Under the pieces are notes generated by a model. It was not told where the DNA came from, did not search any database, and was given only the letters and a program-made list of their open reading frames with translations. Below are positions 8,118-15,986 of a stretch of 45,178 nt of DNA, one piece after another. The position numbers were made by a program, and so were the translations under genes. The stretch is taken from contig NZ_CAMLDV010000008.1 of assembly GCF_946478835.1 (NCBI RefSeq), positions 1 through 45,178 on the forward strand. The letters run 5' to 3'. The first letter of the stretch is position 1. Each line of letters begins with the position of its first letter. Origin of the DNA: an uncultured Bdellovibrio sp. GTDB taxonomy: Bacteria > Bdellovibrionota > Bdellovibrionia > Bdellovibrionales > Bdellovibrionaceae.

Positions 8118-9539
8118 TTATTGATAGCCAAAAAGTTTTTTGGTCTTGATTAGATCGCGCACTTTTTCAGGCACAAGCTTTTCCCAAGCCGGATCGCCTT
8201 TTTCAATCATGCGCATGACATCAATGGAGTGCAAGTAATCTGCCGTTTCGTCACATCCTGAAATATCCACGATCTGCTTATTCTCTGTAAAGTAAGCATA
8301 GATATGACGGAGATGCGGAGCCGGGAAGAAACTCTTCGTTGTCAGACATAAAGTCGATGTTTTATGCGGGTAAATATAGAGCTTCGTCTTTTGCTCTAAA
8401 AGTTTCCCTAAACCCTCAAGAAGGCCACCTTCAAGATTTTTATAGTGTTCTTCTTTAAAGAGTTTTTCTAAATGGCTTGCGCCGACAACCAACGCCATAA
8501 AATGCGGATTATAGCGACGGATAAAACGTTTAAGTCCATAGAATAAGAAGAAATTGGAAATCAGAACGTGCATCCCAAGATTCGTCAAAGTTTCAACACG
8601 GGCTAAGAAGTCTTTCTCATTGATATGGCCATCGGTTTGCAAGTTGTGCATCGTGAGTTCCATAATCGGCAACACATCAAGATCTTTGCCTTCGCTTTTA
8701 CGAACATCGTCTTTGATTTGTGCTAAACCTTTTTGCAAGACATCCAGGTGAGTGCTGGTCACGGGACGGAAAGTTCCACGTTGAATCAACAACGCCTTTC
8801 CGTAAATTGCATCAGAAACGTTGAGGATCTCATTGTTGGGTGAAAACAAGATGGCTTCAGCTAAACCTCTACGAACCAATTCTAAATTCATCAGGCGGCC
8901 ATCGAAATGTTTTACCGCAGGGCCTTTAAATTTAATCACATCAATAACGATCTGACCTTCTTTAAGACCTTCCACAAGATGAGTAATAAAATCTTCAACT
9001 TTATCTAAGTGATAAAAGGCGCACGTCAGAAGGTTGACACCTAAAACGCCCAAAGCTTCTTGTTGTTGCAAACGGTGACGGTCCAGCATACGCACATGCA
9101 AGATAATGTCGTTGCAAGGGCTGTTGGGATCTGCTTGAAAACGCACACCCATCCAACCGTGAGATTGTTTTTGTGTTTGTTTGTTGCTGCTTGAGGAAGC
9201 CGTTGCCACCGTGTTTGCAAAAGAGAAGAACTTCGTGTGGGCACCGCGTGTCGCCGACAAACGATCCGTTAAAAGATCGTATTCGTGACCCAGCATTTTT
9301 TCCAAACGTGATTCACACACGTAACGACCATTGGGTTCACGACCGTAAATATCGTCACTGACGATCATATCGTAAGCGGAAATAGTTTTAGCAATTGTTT
9401 GCGAAGCTTTGCCCGCTTGGAAAAAGTGACGAGCCACTTCTTGACCAGCACCGATTTCTGCAAACACACCATAGCGAGTGGTGTCGATATTGATTCGCAG
9501 TGCTTTACCCGTGGTGTTTTCAGAAGAATACTCGGACAT
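8118..9539 (-). CDS. conserved protein of unknown function, 473 residues
   Basis: A cytoplasmic-looking protein with no signal peptide or membrane segment. The N-terminus is highly characteristic (ALRINIDTTRYGVFAEIGAG, then QEVARHFFQAGKASQTIAKT, then SAYDMIVSDDIYG). From memory, homologues occur in Bacteroidetes and other phyla and often carry misleading names such as TonB-dependent receptor or nicotinate-nucleotide adenylyltransferase. Neither fits: there is no signal peptide or plug domain, and I see no HxGH or ISSTR nucleotidyltransferase motif. Its start overlaps the stop of the DUF502 gene by one base (TAATG), so the two are coupled. It converges on ftsH with four bases between. Confidence 0.8.
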   Translation of the reverse strand: MSEYSSENTTGKALRINIDTTRYGVFAEIGAGQEVARHFFQAGKASQTIAKTISAYDMIVSDDIYGREPNGRYVCESRLEKMLGHEYDLLTDRLSATRGAHTKFFSFANTVATASSSSNKQTQKQSHGWMGVRFQADPNSPCNDIILHVRMLDRHRLQQQEALGVLGVNLLTCAFYHLDKVEDFITHLVEGLKEGQIVIDVIKFKGPAVKHFDGRLMNLELVRRGLAEAILFSPNNEILNVSDAIYGKALLIQRGTFRPVTSTHLDVLQKGLAQIKDDVRKSEGKDLDVLPIMELTMHNLQTDGHINEKDFLARVETLTNLGMHVLISNFFLFYGLKRFIRRYNPHFMALVVGASHLEKLFKEEHYKNLEGGLLEGLGKLLEQKTKLYIYPHKTSTLCLTTKSFFPAPHLRHIYAYFTENKQIVDISGCDETADYLHSIDVMRMIEKGDPAWEKLVPEKVRDLIKTKKLFGYQ

Positions 9540-10141
9540 TATTTTTTCTCGCCTTCTTTTTCAGCTTTCACCCAGCCTGTGATCGCAAGACTCATGGCTT
9601 TTTCAATCGGCATATCTAACGGAGTGATACGAGAGCGTGGCACCATCAAAGTAAAACCACCCAAACCGTAACTCATCGGAATGTAAACGGCGATACGATC
9701 TCCCGCATTTTGTTCAATGGCAGGAACGTCCTTAAAACTTTCGCGTGTCACAAGACCCAACGCGCGAACTCCAGACTCGGACAAGTCCACAAGCACAACT
9801 TTTTGCAAACCACCCGGACCGCCCCCTTTTGAAAACAAATTCATGAGATCGCGCAGGGGACTGTAGATCGCTTTGATAAATGGAACTTGCGTCAGCTTTT
9901 GTTCCAGCTTTTGGAAGATACCGCCAGCCAGGATGTTGTTGAGAATCAAACCCAAAAGAAGAATCAAGACAATTGTAAGTAAGAAACCCAAACCCGGAAT
10001 GTAGATGGGAAGAATTTGGCGGAGAGCATCTCCAAGAAAACTATCAACGATCGCGATACCTGCGTAGATGATATAAATCGTCAGCGCAATCGGTAGGAAA
10101 GTCACGAGACCTTGCAAGAAGATTTTCTGAAGTTGTTTCAT
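9539..10141 (-). CDS. DUF502 family membrane protein
   Basis: About 200 residues with two strong membrane segments (residues ~12-34 and ~50-72, the second followed by LILNNILAGG). The conserved soluble part contains QVPFIKAIYSPLRDLMNLFS, VVLVDLSESGVRALGLVT and VYIPMSYGLGGFTLMVP, which is the DUF502 (PF04367) pattern. The molecular role of the family is unknown. An AGGA lies about ten bases before the ATG. It is the first gene of a two-gene leftward unit with the 473-residue protein and is divergent from the protease gene across 171 bases. Confidence 0.88.
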   Translation of the reverse strand: MKQLQKIFLQGLVTFLPIALTIYIIYAGIAIVDSFLGDALRQILPIYIPGLGFLLTIVLILLLGLILNNILAGGIFQKLEQKLTQVPFIKAIYSPLRDLMNLFSKGGGPGGLQKVVLVDLSESGVRALGLVTRESFKDVPAIEQNAGDRIAVYIPMSYGLGGFTLMVPRSRITPLDMPIEKAMSLAITGWVKAEKEGEKK

Positions 10142-10312
10142 AGCTGGATGTCCTGTTCGCTTTTTAACATATCGGTTGAAACTAAATATCAGCTTAGTCG
10201 AGGCTCTTCAAGCTCTTACGCCGTTCTCAAAACGAGACATTTTTTTCACTGATTTTTCACTCAACCCCCCCGGACTTCTGGCCGAAGAGAATAGGGTTGA
10301 GAAGGAGAACCG

Positions 10313-12199
10313 GTGAAACCGATTCTAAGAAGTCTTTTTATTTCATGCAGTACGTTGGTTGGTGGACTCGCGATGGCGCAAGTACAACCTAAAGTCGTTC
10401 CTGGCGAGTACCTGATTAAGTTTAAGGCTTCTTCGGGAGGCGCAGCGATTGCGCAACAAAAACTCTCTGGCAAAGCCTCTTTAAAAGCCTCCTTCCCTGG
10501 TATGGGAATCATGCAGGTTTCCATGAAATCCGCAGATGAAAAAGTCAACTTTGAGGCTCTTAAAAACGATCCCGACGTCGAATATATTGAACCAAACTTC
10601 GTTTTAGAAAAAAGTGAAGTAGAGCCCAATGGCCCTGTTGAGCGTCTGACATATGAGCAGGTGGTCAATGCGAATGCGGCTTCTACAAATGCTTCGGTTT
10701 ATTCACAATCAAATGCAAATACCGGGGTGGCTTCAGCGTGGCCGATACTTTCTCCGTTAGCATCTTCGAGTGATAAAGTCGTTGTCGCGGTTGTTGATAC
10801 CGGTCTTGATAGATATCACGATGTCTTTAAACCTGTTGCCAACGGCGGAACGGGAGCTCTTTGGATCAATCAGGCCGAAGCAAATGGCCTACCTGGAGTT
10901 GATGACGACCAAAACGGTTTTGTCGACGATATCAATGGTTGGAACTTCATCAATAACACAAATAATTTTTTTGACGATGACGATCACGGAACACACGTTT
11001 CGGGAATTATCGTCGGCACAGGTCAAAATATTTTCGCGCGTCCTTTGCAAGAATCAAAACTCTTGATCATGCCTTTGAAATTCTTAGGCGCGAGTGGTTC
11101 CGGTTCTACGTCGAATGCGATTCGCGCGATTTATTATGCCGTTAATAACGGCGCTCGCGTGATCAACAATTCTTGGGGTGGAGCGGGCTACAGTCGTTCT
11201 CTTCACGATGCGATTATTTACGCCTACGATCACCGCGTTCTTGTGGTTTCCGCAGCAGGTAACTATTCGAATAATAATGATGTGAATCCAATGTATCCAT
11301 CGAACTACGATGTACCAAGCAACTTGGCGGTGGCTTCAACATCTCGCTATGATGATCTTTCAAGTTTTTCGAATTACGGTGCAAACACCGTTAATATTGG
11401 AAGCCCCGGTGAGTATATTGAAAGTACCGTTCCTGGTAACGCGACAATGTCGATGTCGGGAACAAGTATGGCGACTCCATTTGTGGCCGGTATGGCGGGG
11501 CTTGCATTCCGTGAAGCACCCTCTTTATCTGGCTATCAGATGAAGCAGCTTATTTTGCAAACAGCTCAGCAAAATGGTTACTTAAATGGCCTTGTTTCAA
11601 CAAGCGCCCGCATTGATGCTCTTTATCTGATTCAATCAGCTAAGCAAATGGTGTCGACAGCTTCAGCGCAACCAAGTTACAAACCGTCTTACTTGGCGGA
11701 CAGATCTCCAGCCAGTGATGCCGCTGGTGGAGGCGGTTGCGGTTTGGTGAAAGCGGTCACGAAAAACGGTCCGGGCTCAGGTGATGGTTCTGGTGGCTCA
11801 CCGATTGGTATCGTTGTTGGACTTCTTTTAGTGCCACTCGCAGTATGGCAAGTGTTGCGCGTAAGAAGTGCGGCTTCAGCTGATCCAAAAGACAAACGTC
11901 GTTACGATCGCTTTAAAATGAGTTCCGAAATCCGCGTGAAAGTGGGAGACCGCGAACTCGTGGGTGCTATGAATACAATTTCCGAGGGCGGTCTTTCATT
12001 CAACACAGACCAAGCTTTGGAAAAAGGCGGTATCGTCACGATGAGAATCCAAAGCCCCGATGGCCATGAAATCATCGAGGTCACGGGACAAGTCGTCTGG
12101 TGCGAAAAGAACCAAGCTTACGGAGTCCAGTTTGCCAATGCCAAGCAGGGAACTCTTGCTATGATTCGCGATTGGACCGCAGGGCTCATCAAAACATAG
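10313..12199 (+). CDS. subtilisin-family (S8) protease fused to a C-terminal PilZ domain
   Basis: GTG start with AAGGAG six bases upstream. Order of parts: signal peptide (1-23, ending AMA-Q); inhibitor-like propeptide ~28-105 (VVPGEYLIKFK, DPDVEYIEPNFV); S8 catalytic domain ~140-440 with Asp162 (VVDTGLD), His225 (DDHGTHVSG), Asn in VINNSWGG and Ser385 (SGTSMATPFVAG); low-complexity linker with GGGGC at Cys476; membrane segment ~499-517; basic RVRSAA; PilZ domain ~527-620 with R529-x3-R533 and TISEGGL at 555-561. The protease should face the periplasm and PilZ the cytoplasm. PilZ domains bind c-di-GMP through RxxxR and (D/N)xSxxG; here the second motif has Thr at its first position, with Asn just before. 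c-di-GMP control of an envelope protease is inference. Terminator-like repeat R1 follows. Confidence 0.92.
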   Translation: MKPILRSLFISCSTLVGGLAMAQVQPKVVPGEYLIKFKASSGGAAIAQQKLSGKASLKASFPGMGIMQVSMKSADEKVNFEALKNDPDVEYIEPNFVLEKSEVEPNGPVERLTYEQVVNANAASTNASVYSQSNANTGVASAWPILSPLASSSDKVVVAVVDTGLDRYHDVFKPVANGGTGALWINQAEANGLPGVDDDQNGFVDDINGWNFINNTNNFFDDDDHGTHVSGIIVGTGQNIFARPLQESKLLIMPLKFLGASGSGSTSNAIRAIYYAVNNGARVINNSWGGAGYSRSLHDAIIYAYDHRVLVVSAAGNYSNNNDVNPMYPSNYDVPSNLAVASTSRYDDLSSFSNYGANTVNIGSPGEYIESTVPGNATMSMSGTSMATPFVAGMAGLAFREAPSLSGYQMKQLILQTAQQNGYLNGLVSTSARIDALYLIQSAKQMVSTASAQPSYKPSYLADRSPASDAAGGGGCGLVKAVTKNGPGSGDGSGGSPIGIVVGLLLVPLAVWQVLRVRSAASADPKDKRRYDRFKMSSEIRVKVGDRELVGAMNTISEGGLSFNTDQALEKGGIVTMRIQSPDGHEIIEVTGQVVWCEKNQAYGVQFANAKQGTLAMIRDWTAGLIKT

Positions 12200-12226
12200 T
12201 CTTTGCTAAATAAGTAAATTACGGAG

Positions 12227-12258
12227 AGGGCTTCGATCGACGGATTTGAAGCCCTTTT
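12227..12258 (+). terminator. probable terminator of the protease-PilZ gene, at the leading edge of repeat R1
   Basis: AGGGCTTC pairs with GAAGCCCT over a 13-base loop and is followed by TTT, 28 bases after the stop codon. The right arm of this stem is also the left arm of a longer inverted repeat in R1, so the two folds are mutually exclusive. Confidence 0.7.
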
Positions 12259-12413
12259 GCTTTGAGAGTGTCCATCGCTTCGAGCCGCACGCCGTCCGGG
12301 CTCAATCGTCGCCACTGCTTCGCATTGGTTCGCGCCATCGTGGCGCCGACGAAGGCGGCTCTACGGACGGACACTCTCAAAGCAAAAGCTCTTCAAATCT
12401 TTCGCTGAACTTC
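12228..12413 (+). repeat. ~185-bp structured intergenic repeat, copy R1
   Basis: A GC-rich 94-base core (12275-12368) matches R2 (reverse strand, 14522-14429) without gaps and with 12 mismatches, i.e. about 87 % identity. Similarity continues on both sides: GGCTTCGA..CG and TTTGAAG on the left, CTTCAAAT..GCTGAACTTC on the right. In R1 the core sits on a long stem: 12243-12273 pairs with 12369-12399 with two mismatches over 31 bp (shared run CTTTTGCTTTGAGAGTGTCC). The core has its own small hairpin (CCACTGC/GCATTGG, one mismatch). It lies just behind the protease-PilZ gene in sense orientation. No ORF inside looks real. Confidence 0.88.
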
Positions 12414-12519
12414 ATCGCTATAACCTTTTTGCAATGAATGTGGATGGACCTTTGGTCTGGCGCACTTTTGCGTTTTTTCCAGACTTGGATTTGGTGCTTT
12501 GGGTTCCGAAGAGATTCTT

Positions 12520-13767
12520 ATGAAGAGTAAGATTTTGATTCTTAAGATGATTTCGGTGGCTGGAGCTTTTCTAGTTGGGTTTTGGATTCCGCTTCGGTTG
12601 ATTGGGTATATTTTGGATCCTTCTTTGGAGATTGTTTTTGATCTTTTGATTTCTGTGGTGGCGGGGATCAATGTTTATCTTTATTTTCAGAGGCCTGAAA
12701 AAAATGTTTCTGATTTTCGTTCTTGGTTCAACTTAGGGCTTTGTTTTGATCTTGTTTGTTTGCTTCCGCTTTCTTTGATGGCTTTTGTTTTTTTTAAGAC
12801 CACTGTGAGTGGGCTTTTGATTTTTAATTTGTTGGCGGCTCGGCATGTTCGTCATGTGAAGGGGATTTTGGATAGCTTTGGGCATCTTCAGCCTATCACT
12901 TATCGACTTGTGCCTATTTTTGTGATGATGCCTCTTTTGTTGCATTTGATTGCTTGTGCTTGGATCTCTTTGGGGAGTGGGACTGCGGGGCCTGATACGG
13001 ATCAAGTATATGAGTATGTGAAAGCGATTTATTGGTCGTTTACTACTCTCACTACTGTTGGTTACGGAGATATCTCTGCTAAGACTATTCCGCAGATGTT
13101 ATTTACCTGTTTAGTGCAGGTGACAGGTGTTGGAGTCTTTGGGTTTATCTTGAGTAACGTGGCAAGTCTTCTGGCTCGTAAAGATGCGGCTCGTGAACAT
13201 CATATGGATAACTTGGATAAAGTTGAAAACTTCATGCGTTCACATCGCATTCCGAGTGATACGAGAACACGTGTTCGTTCTTATTATCACTACATGTGGC
13301 AACATAAAAAAGGTTATCGCGATCATTCAGCTTTGGAAGATCTTCCTAAGAAAATTCAGTCGGAATTATTTTTCCACATCAATCGTCCGGTGCTAGAGCA
13401 AGTTCCTTTTCTGAAAGGAGCCTCACACGAACTCGTTGAAGACTTAATGCACGAACTGGAATCCCGCGTTTGTATTCCGGGAGAAAAAATCTTTAAAACC
13501 GGAGATTCCGGCGACGCCATGTATTTCATTTACAAAGGCGGAGTGGAAATCATCTCGGATCAAGATGCAGTGATCGCAAAATTAGTCGAAGGAAGTTTCT
13601 TCGGAGAAATGGCTCTGCTCTTTGACGGCAAAAGAAACGCCACAGCCAGTGCCACTCAATTCTGCGATTTGTACGTTCTAAAAAAAGATTCTTTCGAACA
13701 CGTTTGTGCGAAGTACCCAGAATTCCTGGAACACATCCACAACGTCATTCAAACAAGGGCTTCTTAA
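12520..13767 (+). CDS. six-transmembrane K+ channel with cyclic-nucleotide-binding domain
   Basis: 415 residues from the ATG at 12520; the frame opens at a TTG 21 bases earlier, but that has no ribosome site. It has S1-S6-like hydrophobic segments, a weak S4 (ARHVRHVKGIL, only a few positive charges), pore YWSFTTLTTVGYGD with the K+ selectivity filter TVGYGD, then C-linker HMDNLDKVENFMRSHRIP and DTRTRVRSYYHYMWQ as in HCN/CNG channels, and a cNMP-binding domain with the phosphate cassette FFGEMALLFDGKRNATASA. It should be an inner-membrane channel gated by cyclic nucleotide. Codon use changes along the gene: T/G-ending codons dominate up to about 13.15 kb, A/C-ending after about 13.4 kb. The last four bases overlap the convergent next gene. 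Confidence 0.92.
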   Translation: MKSKILILKMISVAGAFLVGFWIPLRLIGYILDPSLEIVFDLLISVVAGINVYLYFQRPEKNVSDFRSWFNLGLCFDLVCLLPLSLMAFVFFKTTVSGLLIFNLLAARHVRHVKGILDSFGHLQPITYRLVPIFVMMPLLLHLIACAWISLGSGTAGPDTDQVYEYVKAIYWSFTTLTTVGYGDISAKTIPQMLFTCLVQVTGVGVFGFILSNVASLLARKDAAREHHMDNLDKVENFMRSHRIPSDTRTRVRSYYHYMWQHKKGYRDHSALEDLPKKIQSELFFHINRPVLEQVPFLKGASHELVEDLMHELESRVCIPGEKIFKTGDSGDAMYFIYKGGVEIISDQDAVIAKLVEGSFFGEMALLFDGKRNATASATQFCDLYVLKKDSFEHVCAKYPEFLEHIHNVIQTRAS

Positions 13768-14135
13768 AGAAGCTGACAACTGCCTGAAAGCTCCTTCATC
13801 ACCGGAGGAGCCGCAGGATTGATGAGCTTACTTTTATAAGTATTCCCCTGAGGCGGATAAACCATCATGTGAATCTCGTTATTGGGATCATCTTTTGAAA
13901 GAATCAAACGAAGCATCTCACCACTCTGCGGATTCTCATTCGAAACAGGCATTTCACGTGCCGGAGTATAAAACATAGCAACAGTAGCTGTCTCAGCAGG
14001 AACACCCTTATCATCAACAGCCAATGTCACAGTCCCAAGCGGACTCCCAGAAAATCCATACTCACACTTAAGCTGCCCCGCAAACACAAAAAGGGGAGAA
14101 CAAACCAAAGCAAAAGAAAAAATAAATGCTTTCAT
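13764..14135 (-). CDS. small secreted protein of unknown function
   Basis: About 123 residues from the ATG at 14135, which gives a clear signal peptide (MKAFIFSFALVCSPLFVFA); the frame extends to 14195 without a ribosome site. The mature part has two cysteines (LKCEYGF near the start, GSCQLL at the end) that could close one disulphide, and is Pro-rich in the middle and towards the end. It is not recognised. Its stop overlaps the stop of the channel gene by a few bases. It lies inside the segment bracketed by repeats R1 and R2. Confidence 0.65.
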   Translation of the reverse strand: MKAFIFSFALVCSPLFVFAGQLKCEYGFSGSPLGTVTLAVDDKGVPAETATVAMFYTPAREMPVSNENPQSGEMLRLILSKDDPNNEIHMMVYPPQGNTYKSKLINPAAPPVMKELSGSCQLL

Positions 14136-14386
14136 AAAACGTCCATTCCGCAAAGTTTGAAAAGATAAAGCCCTATACAAAAAGCATAGAACCAACCCTC
14201 AAACCAACGCAAATTAAAAAAAGGCGCAAGCCCACTGCGTTCACCAACAGAACAAACAAAATTCAACAAGGACAACGAAAAAACAAAAAGGTCAAAAAGA
14301 GAACTGTCCTGAAGTTCGCCCCAAAAGAACTCACGGTAAAATCATCGATTCAAACTGCGCAATAGCAGTACGCAGTTATTCATTAG
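14136..14386. other. non-coding A+C-rich stretch
   Basis: No coding frame looks real. The plus strand is extremely rich in A and C; for example 14221-14280 has 45 A+C of 60 bases. It joins the secreted-protein gene to repeat R2. Promoter elements for the secreted protein should lie here, but I cannot name a convincing one. Confidence 0.6.
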
Positions 14387-14569
14387 GAAGTTCAGCAAAT
14401 TTGAAGTGGCTACCTCTAAGCTGTGGTAGTCCGAAGAGAGGCCTTCGTCGGCGCCACGACGGCGCGAACCACTGCGCAGCAGTGGCGACGACCGAGCCCG
14501 GATGGCGTGCCGACCGAAGCGACAGCCATTCCTAAACTCTATCCCACTTCAAACCCCGCTCGAAGCCCC
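14387..14569 (-). repeat. ~185-bp structured intergenic repeat, copy R2
   Basis: Reverse-strand copy of R1. Its 94-base core is 14429-14522 and contains a perfect hairpin CCACTGC-TGC-GCAGTGG. Flanking arms TTTGAAGTGG (14400-14409) and CCACTTCAAA (14544-14553) are complementary, but the rest of the stem is largely degraded compared with R1. The copy starts at the mgtE stop codon (TAG followed at once by GGGCTTCG), so like R1 it is a 3'-end element in sense orientation to the upstream gene. Confidence 0.88.
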
Positions 14570-15909
14570 TAAAGAAGAACCCCGTGCAAAATCATACTAG
14601 CAACAGTGAAGTAAATAACCAGCCCCGTGACGTCAACAAGAGTAGCAACAGCAGGAGCAGAAGCAGAAGCGGGGTCGAAGCCTATTTTTTTCAGGACAAA
14701 CGGCAACATTGACCCAGAAATAGTTCCCCAAAGAACAACCCCAATAACACTCACGCACACAGTAGCCGCAACAAGCATATAGTGACTTGTGTAAAGCGCT
14801 TCACGATTTGGCCAAAGCATAATACGAGTAAAACCAATCGCACCAAGCAAAGCTCCTAAGCAAAGTCCCGTCACAAGTTCGCGTCCTAAAACACGCCACC
14901 AGTCACGCAAACGCACTTCGCGCAAAGCAATCGCACGAATAATCAAAGTCGAAGCCTGTGAACCCGAATTACCACCGGAACTAATAATCAACGGAATGAA
15001 CATCGAAAGAACAACGGCTTTAGACAATTCATCTTCAAAAAACGCCATCGCTGTGGCCGTGAACATTTCCCCCAGGAAAAGGATCATCAGCCAGCCGCCG
15101 CGTTTTTTTAACATCTCAAACATCGAGATCTTCAAATACGGAGCATCCAAAGTTTCAACGGCACCGATCTTATGGATATCTTCTGTCGCTTCTTCTTGGA
15201 TTGCTGTCGCCACGTCATCGAACGTCACGATACCTTTCATCACACCATGTTCATCGACAACGGGAACCGCCATCAAATCTTGTTGTGAGAAGATACGACC
15301 GATTTGTTCCTGGTCCATTTCTGGTGGAACTTTCAGAATATCCGTGTGCATAATTTCGGAAATCTTTTTTCCGGGAGCTGCAGAGAATAATTCGCGAAAA
15401 GAAACCACGCCCAAAAGTTTTTGATCAGAATCCAAAACGTAAGCGTAGTAAATCGTTTCAACGTGAGTTTTTGCTTGAATACGGATGTAGCTGATCGCTT
15501 CATCCACGGTCATGTCAGGACGCAAACGTACGAAGCGGGAGCTCATCAAACCCCCGGCGGCATCTTCGGCATAAGCTAAGAGCGCTATGACTTCACGTTT
15601 TGTTTGTGGATCAAGAAGAGACAACAGGTCTTCTTTTTGGTCCAGTCCCATTTCTTGAATCAAATCGGCCACGTCATCGGGAGCGAGCAGGCGGATCCAC
15701 GAGCGCTTTTCCAAATGCGAAGCTTCGGCGATGAGTTCGGCCTGGTCATGAGTCTTGAGGCTTAAAAAGAGTTCTTCGGCCTCGGTGCGGGGCAATTCTT
15801 TGAATTTCTCACGACGTTCATCGGGAGTCAGCGCGGACCAAGTGTCCGAAAGATTCATGACGGAGTCTTGGTCTTGTGTTTCTTCAAGGGTTTGGTTGTT
15901 GTTTTCCAT
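14569..15909 (-). CDS. mgtE: MgtE-type magnesium transporter
   Basis: Inner-membrane Mg2+ channel/transporter gated by intracellular Mg2+. Parts in order: N domain (~25-135, TPDERREKFKELP, LLAPDDVADLIQEMG), tandem CBS domains (~140-265, AGGLMSSRFVRLRPD, LMAVPVVDEHGVMKGIVTFDD), connecting helix, and five membrane segments with the ion-pore signatures PLIISSGGNSGSQASTL and GFDPASASAPAVATLVD. The 446 residues are typical. A GTG at 15912 precedes the ATG at 15909; GGAG is five bases from the ATG, so the ATG is chosen. I see no M-box-like riboswitch, only a short hairpin upstream. Repeat R2 begins at its stop. Confidence 0.95.
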   Translation of the reverse strand: MENNNQTLEETQDQDSVMNLSDTWSALTPDERREKFKELPRTEAEELFLSLKTHDQAELIAEASHLEKRSWIRLLAPDDVADLIQEMGLDQKEDLLSLLDPQTKREVIALLAYAEDAAGGLMSSRFVRLRPDMTVDEAISYIRIQAKTHVETIYYAYVLDSDQKLLGVVSFRELFSAAPGKKISEIMHTDILKVPPEMDQEQIGRIFSQQDLMAVPVVDEHGVMKGIVTFDDVATAIQEEATEDIHKIGAVETLDAPYLKISMFEMLKKRGGWLMILFLGEMFTATAMAFFEDELSKAVVLSMFIPLIISSGGNSGSQASTLIIRAIALREVRLRDWWRVLGRELVTGLCLGALLGAIGFTRIMLWPNREALYTSHYMLVAATVCVSVIGVVLWGTISGSMLPFVLKKIGFDPASASAPAVATLVDVTGLVIYFTVASMILHGVLL

Positions 15910-15933
15910 CACCGCTCCGCTCTAGCTGAAAAT

Positions 15934-15968
15934 AAATAATGCTCCGATGAAATACTCCTTTTCATCGG
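15934..15968 (-). terminator. probable terminator after the ABC exporter genes
   Basis: On the minus strand CCGATGAAA pairs with TTTCATCGG around the loop AGGAGTA, followed by AGCATTATTTATTTT. It lies between the second ABC gene and mgtE. The trailing U tract is interrupted, and the loop carries AGGAG, so a leader role for mgtE cannot be excluded. Confidence 0.55.
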
Positions 15969-15986
15969 CAGCCGCAAACTTATTTT

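Noticed and set aside
8118..9539. Naming the 473-residue protein a nicotinate-nucleotide adenylyltransferase or TonB-dependent receptor
   Set aside because: No HxGH or ISSTR motif, no signal peptide and no plug or barrel pattern.
12228..14569. Treating R1/R2 as insertion-sequence ends or a MITE with transposase
   Set aside because: No transposase, no target-site duplication seen, and both copies begin at gene ends in sense orientation, which fits a 3'-end element at least as well.
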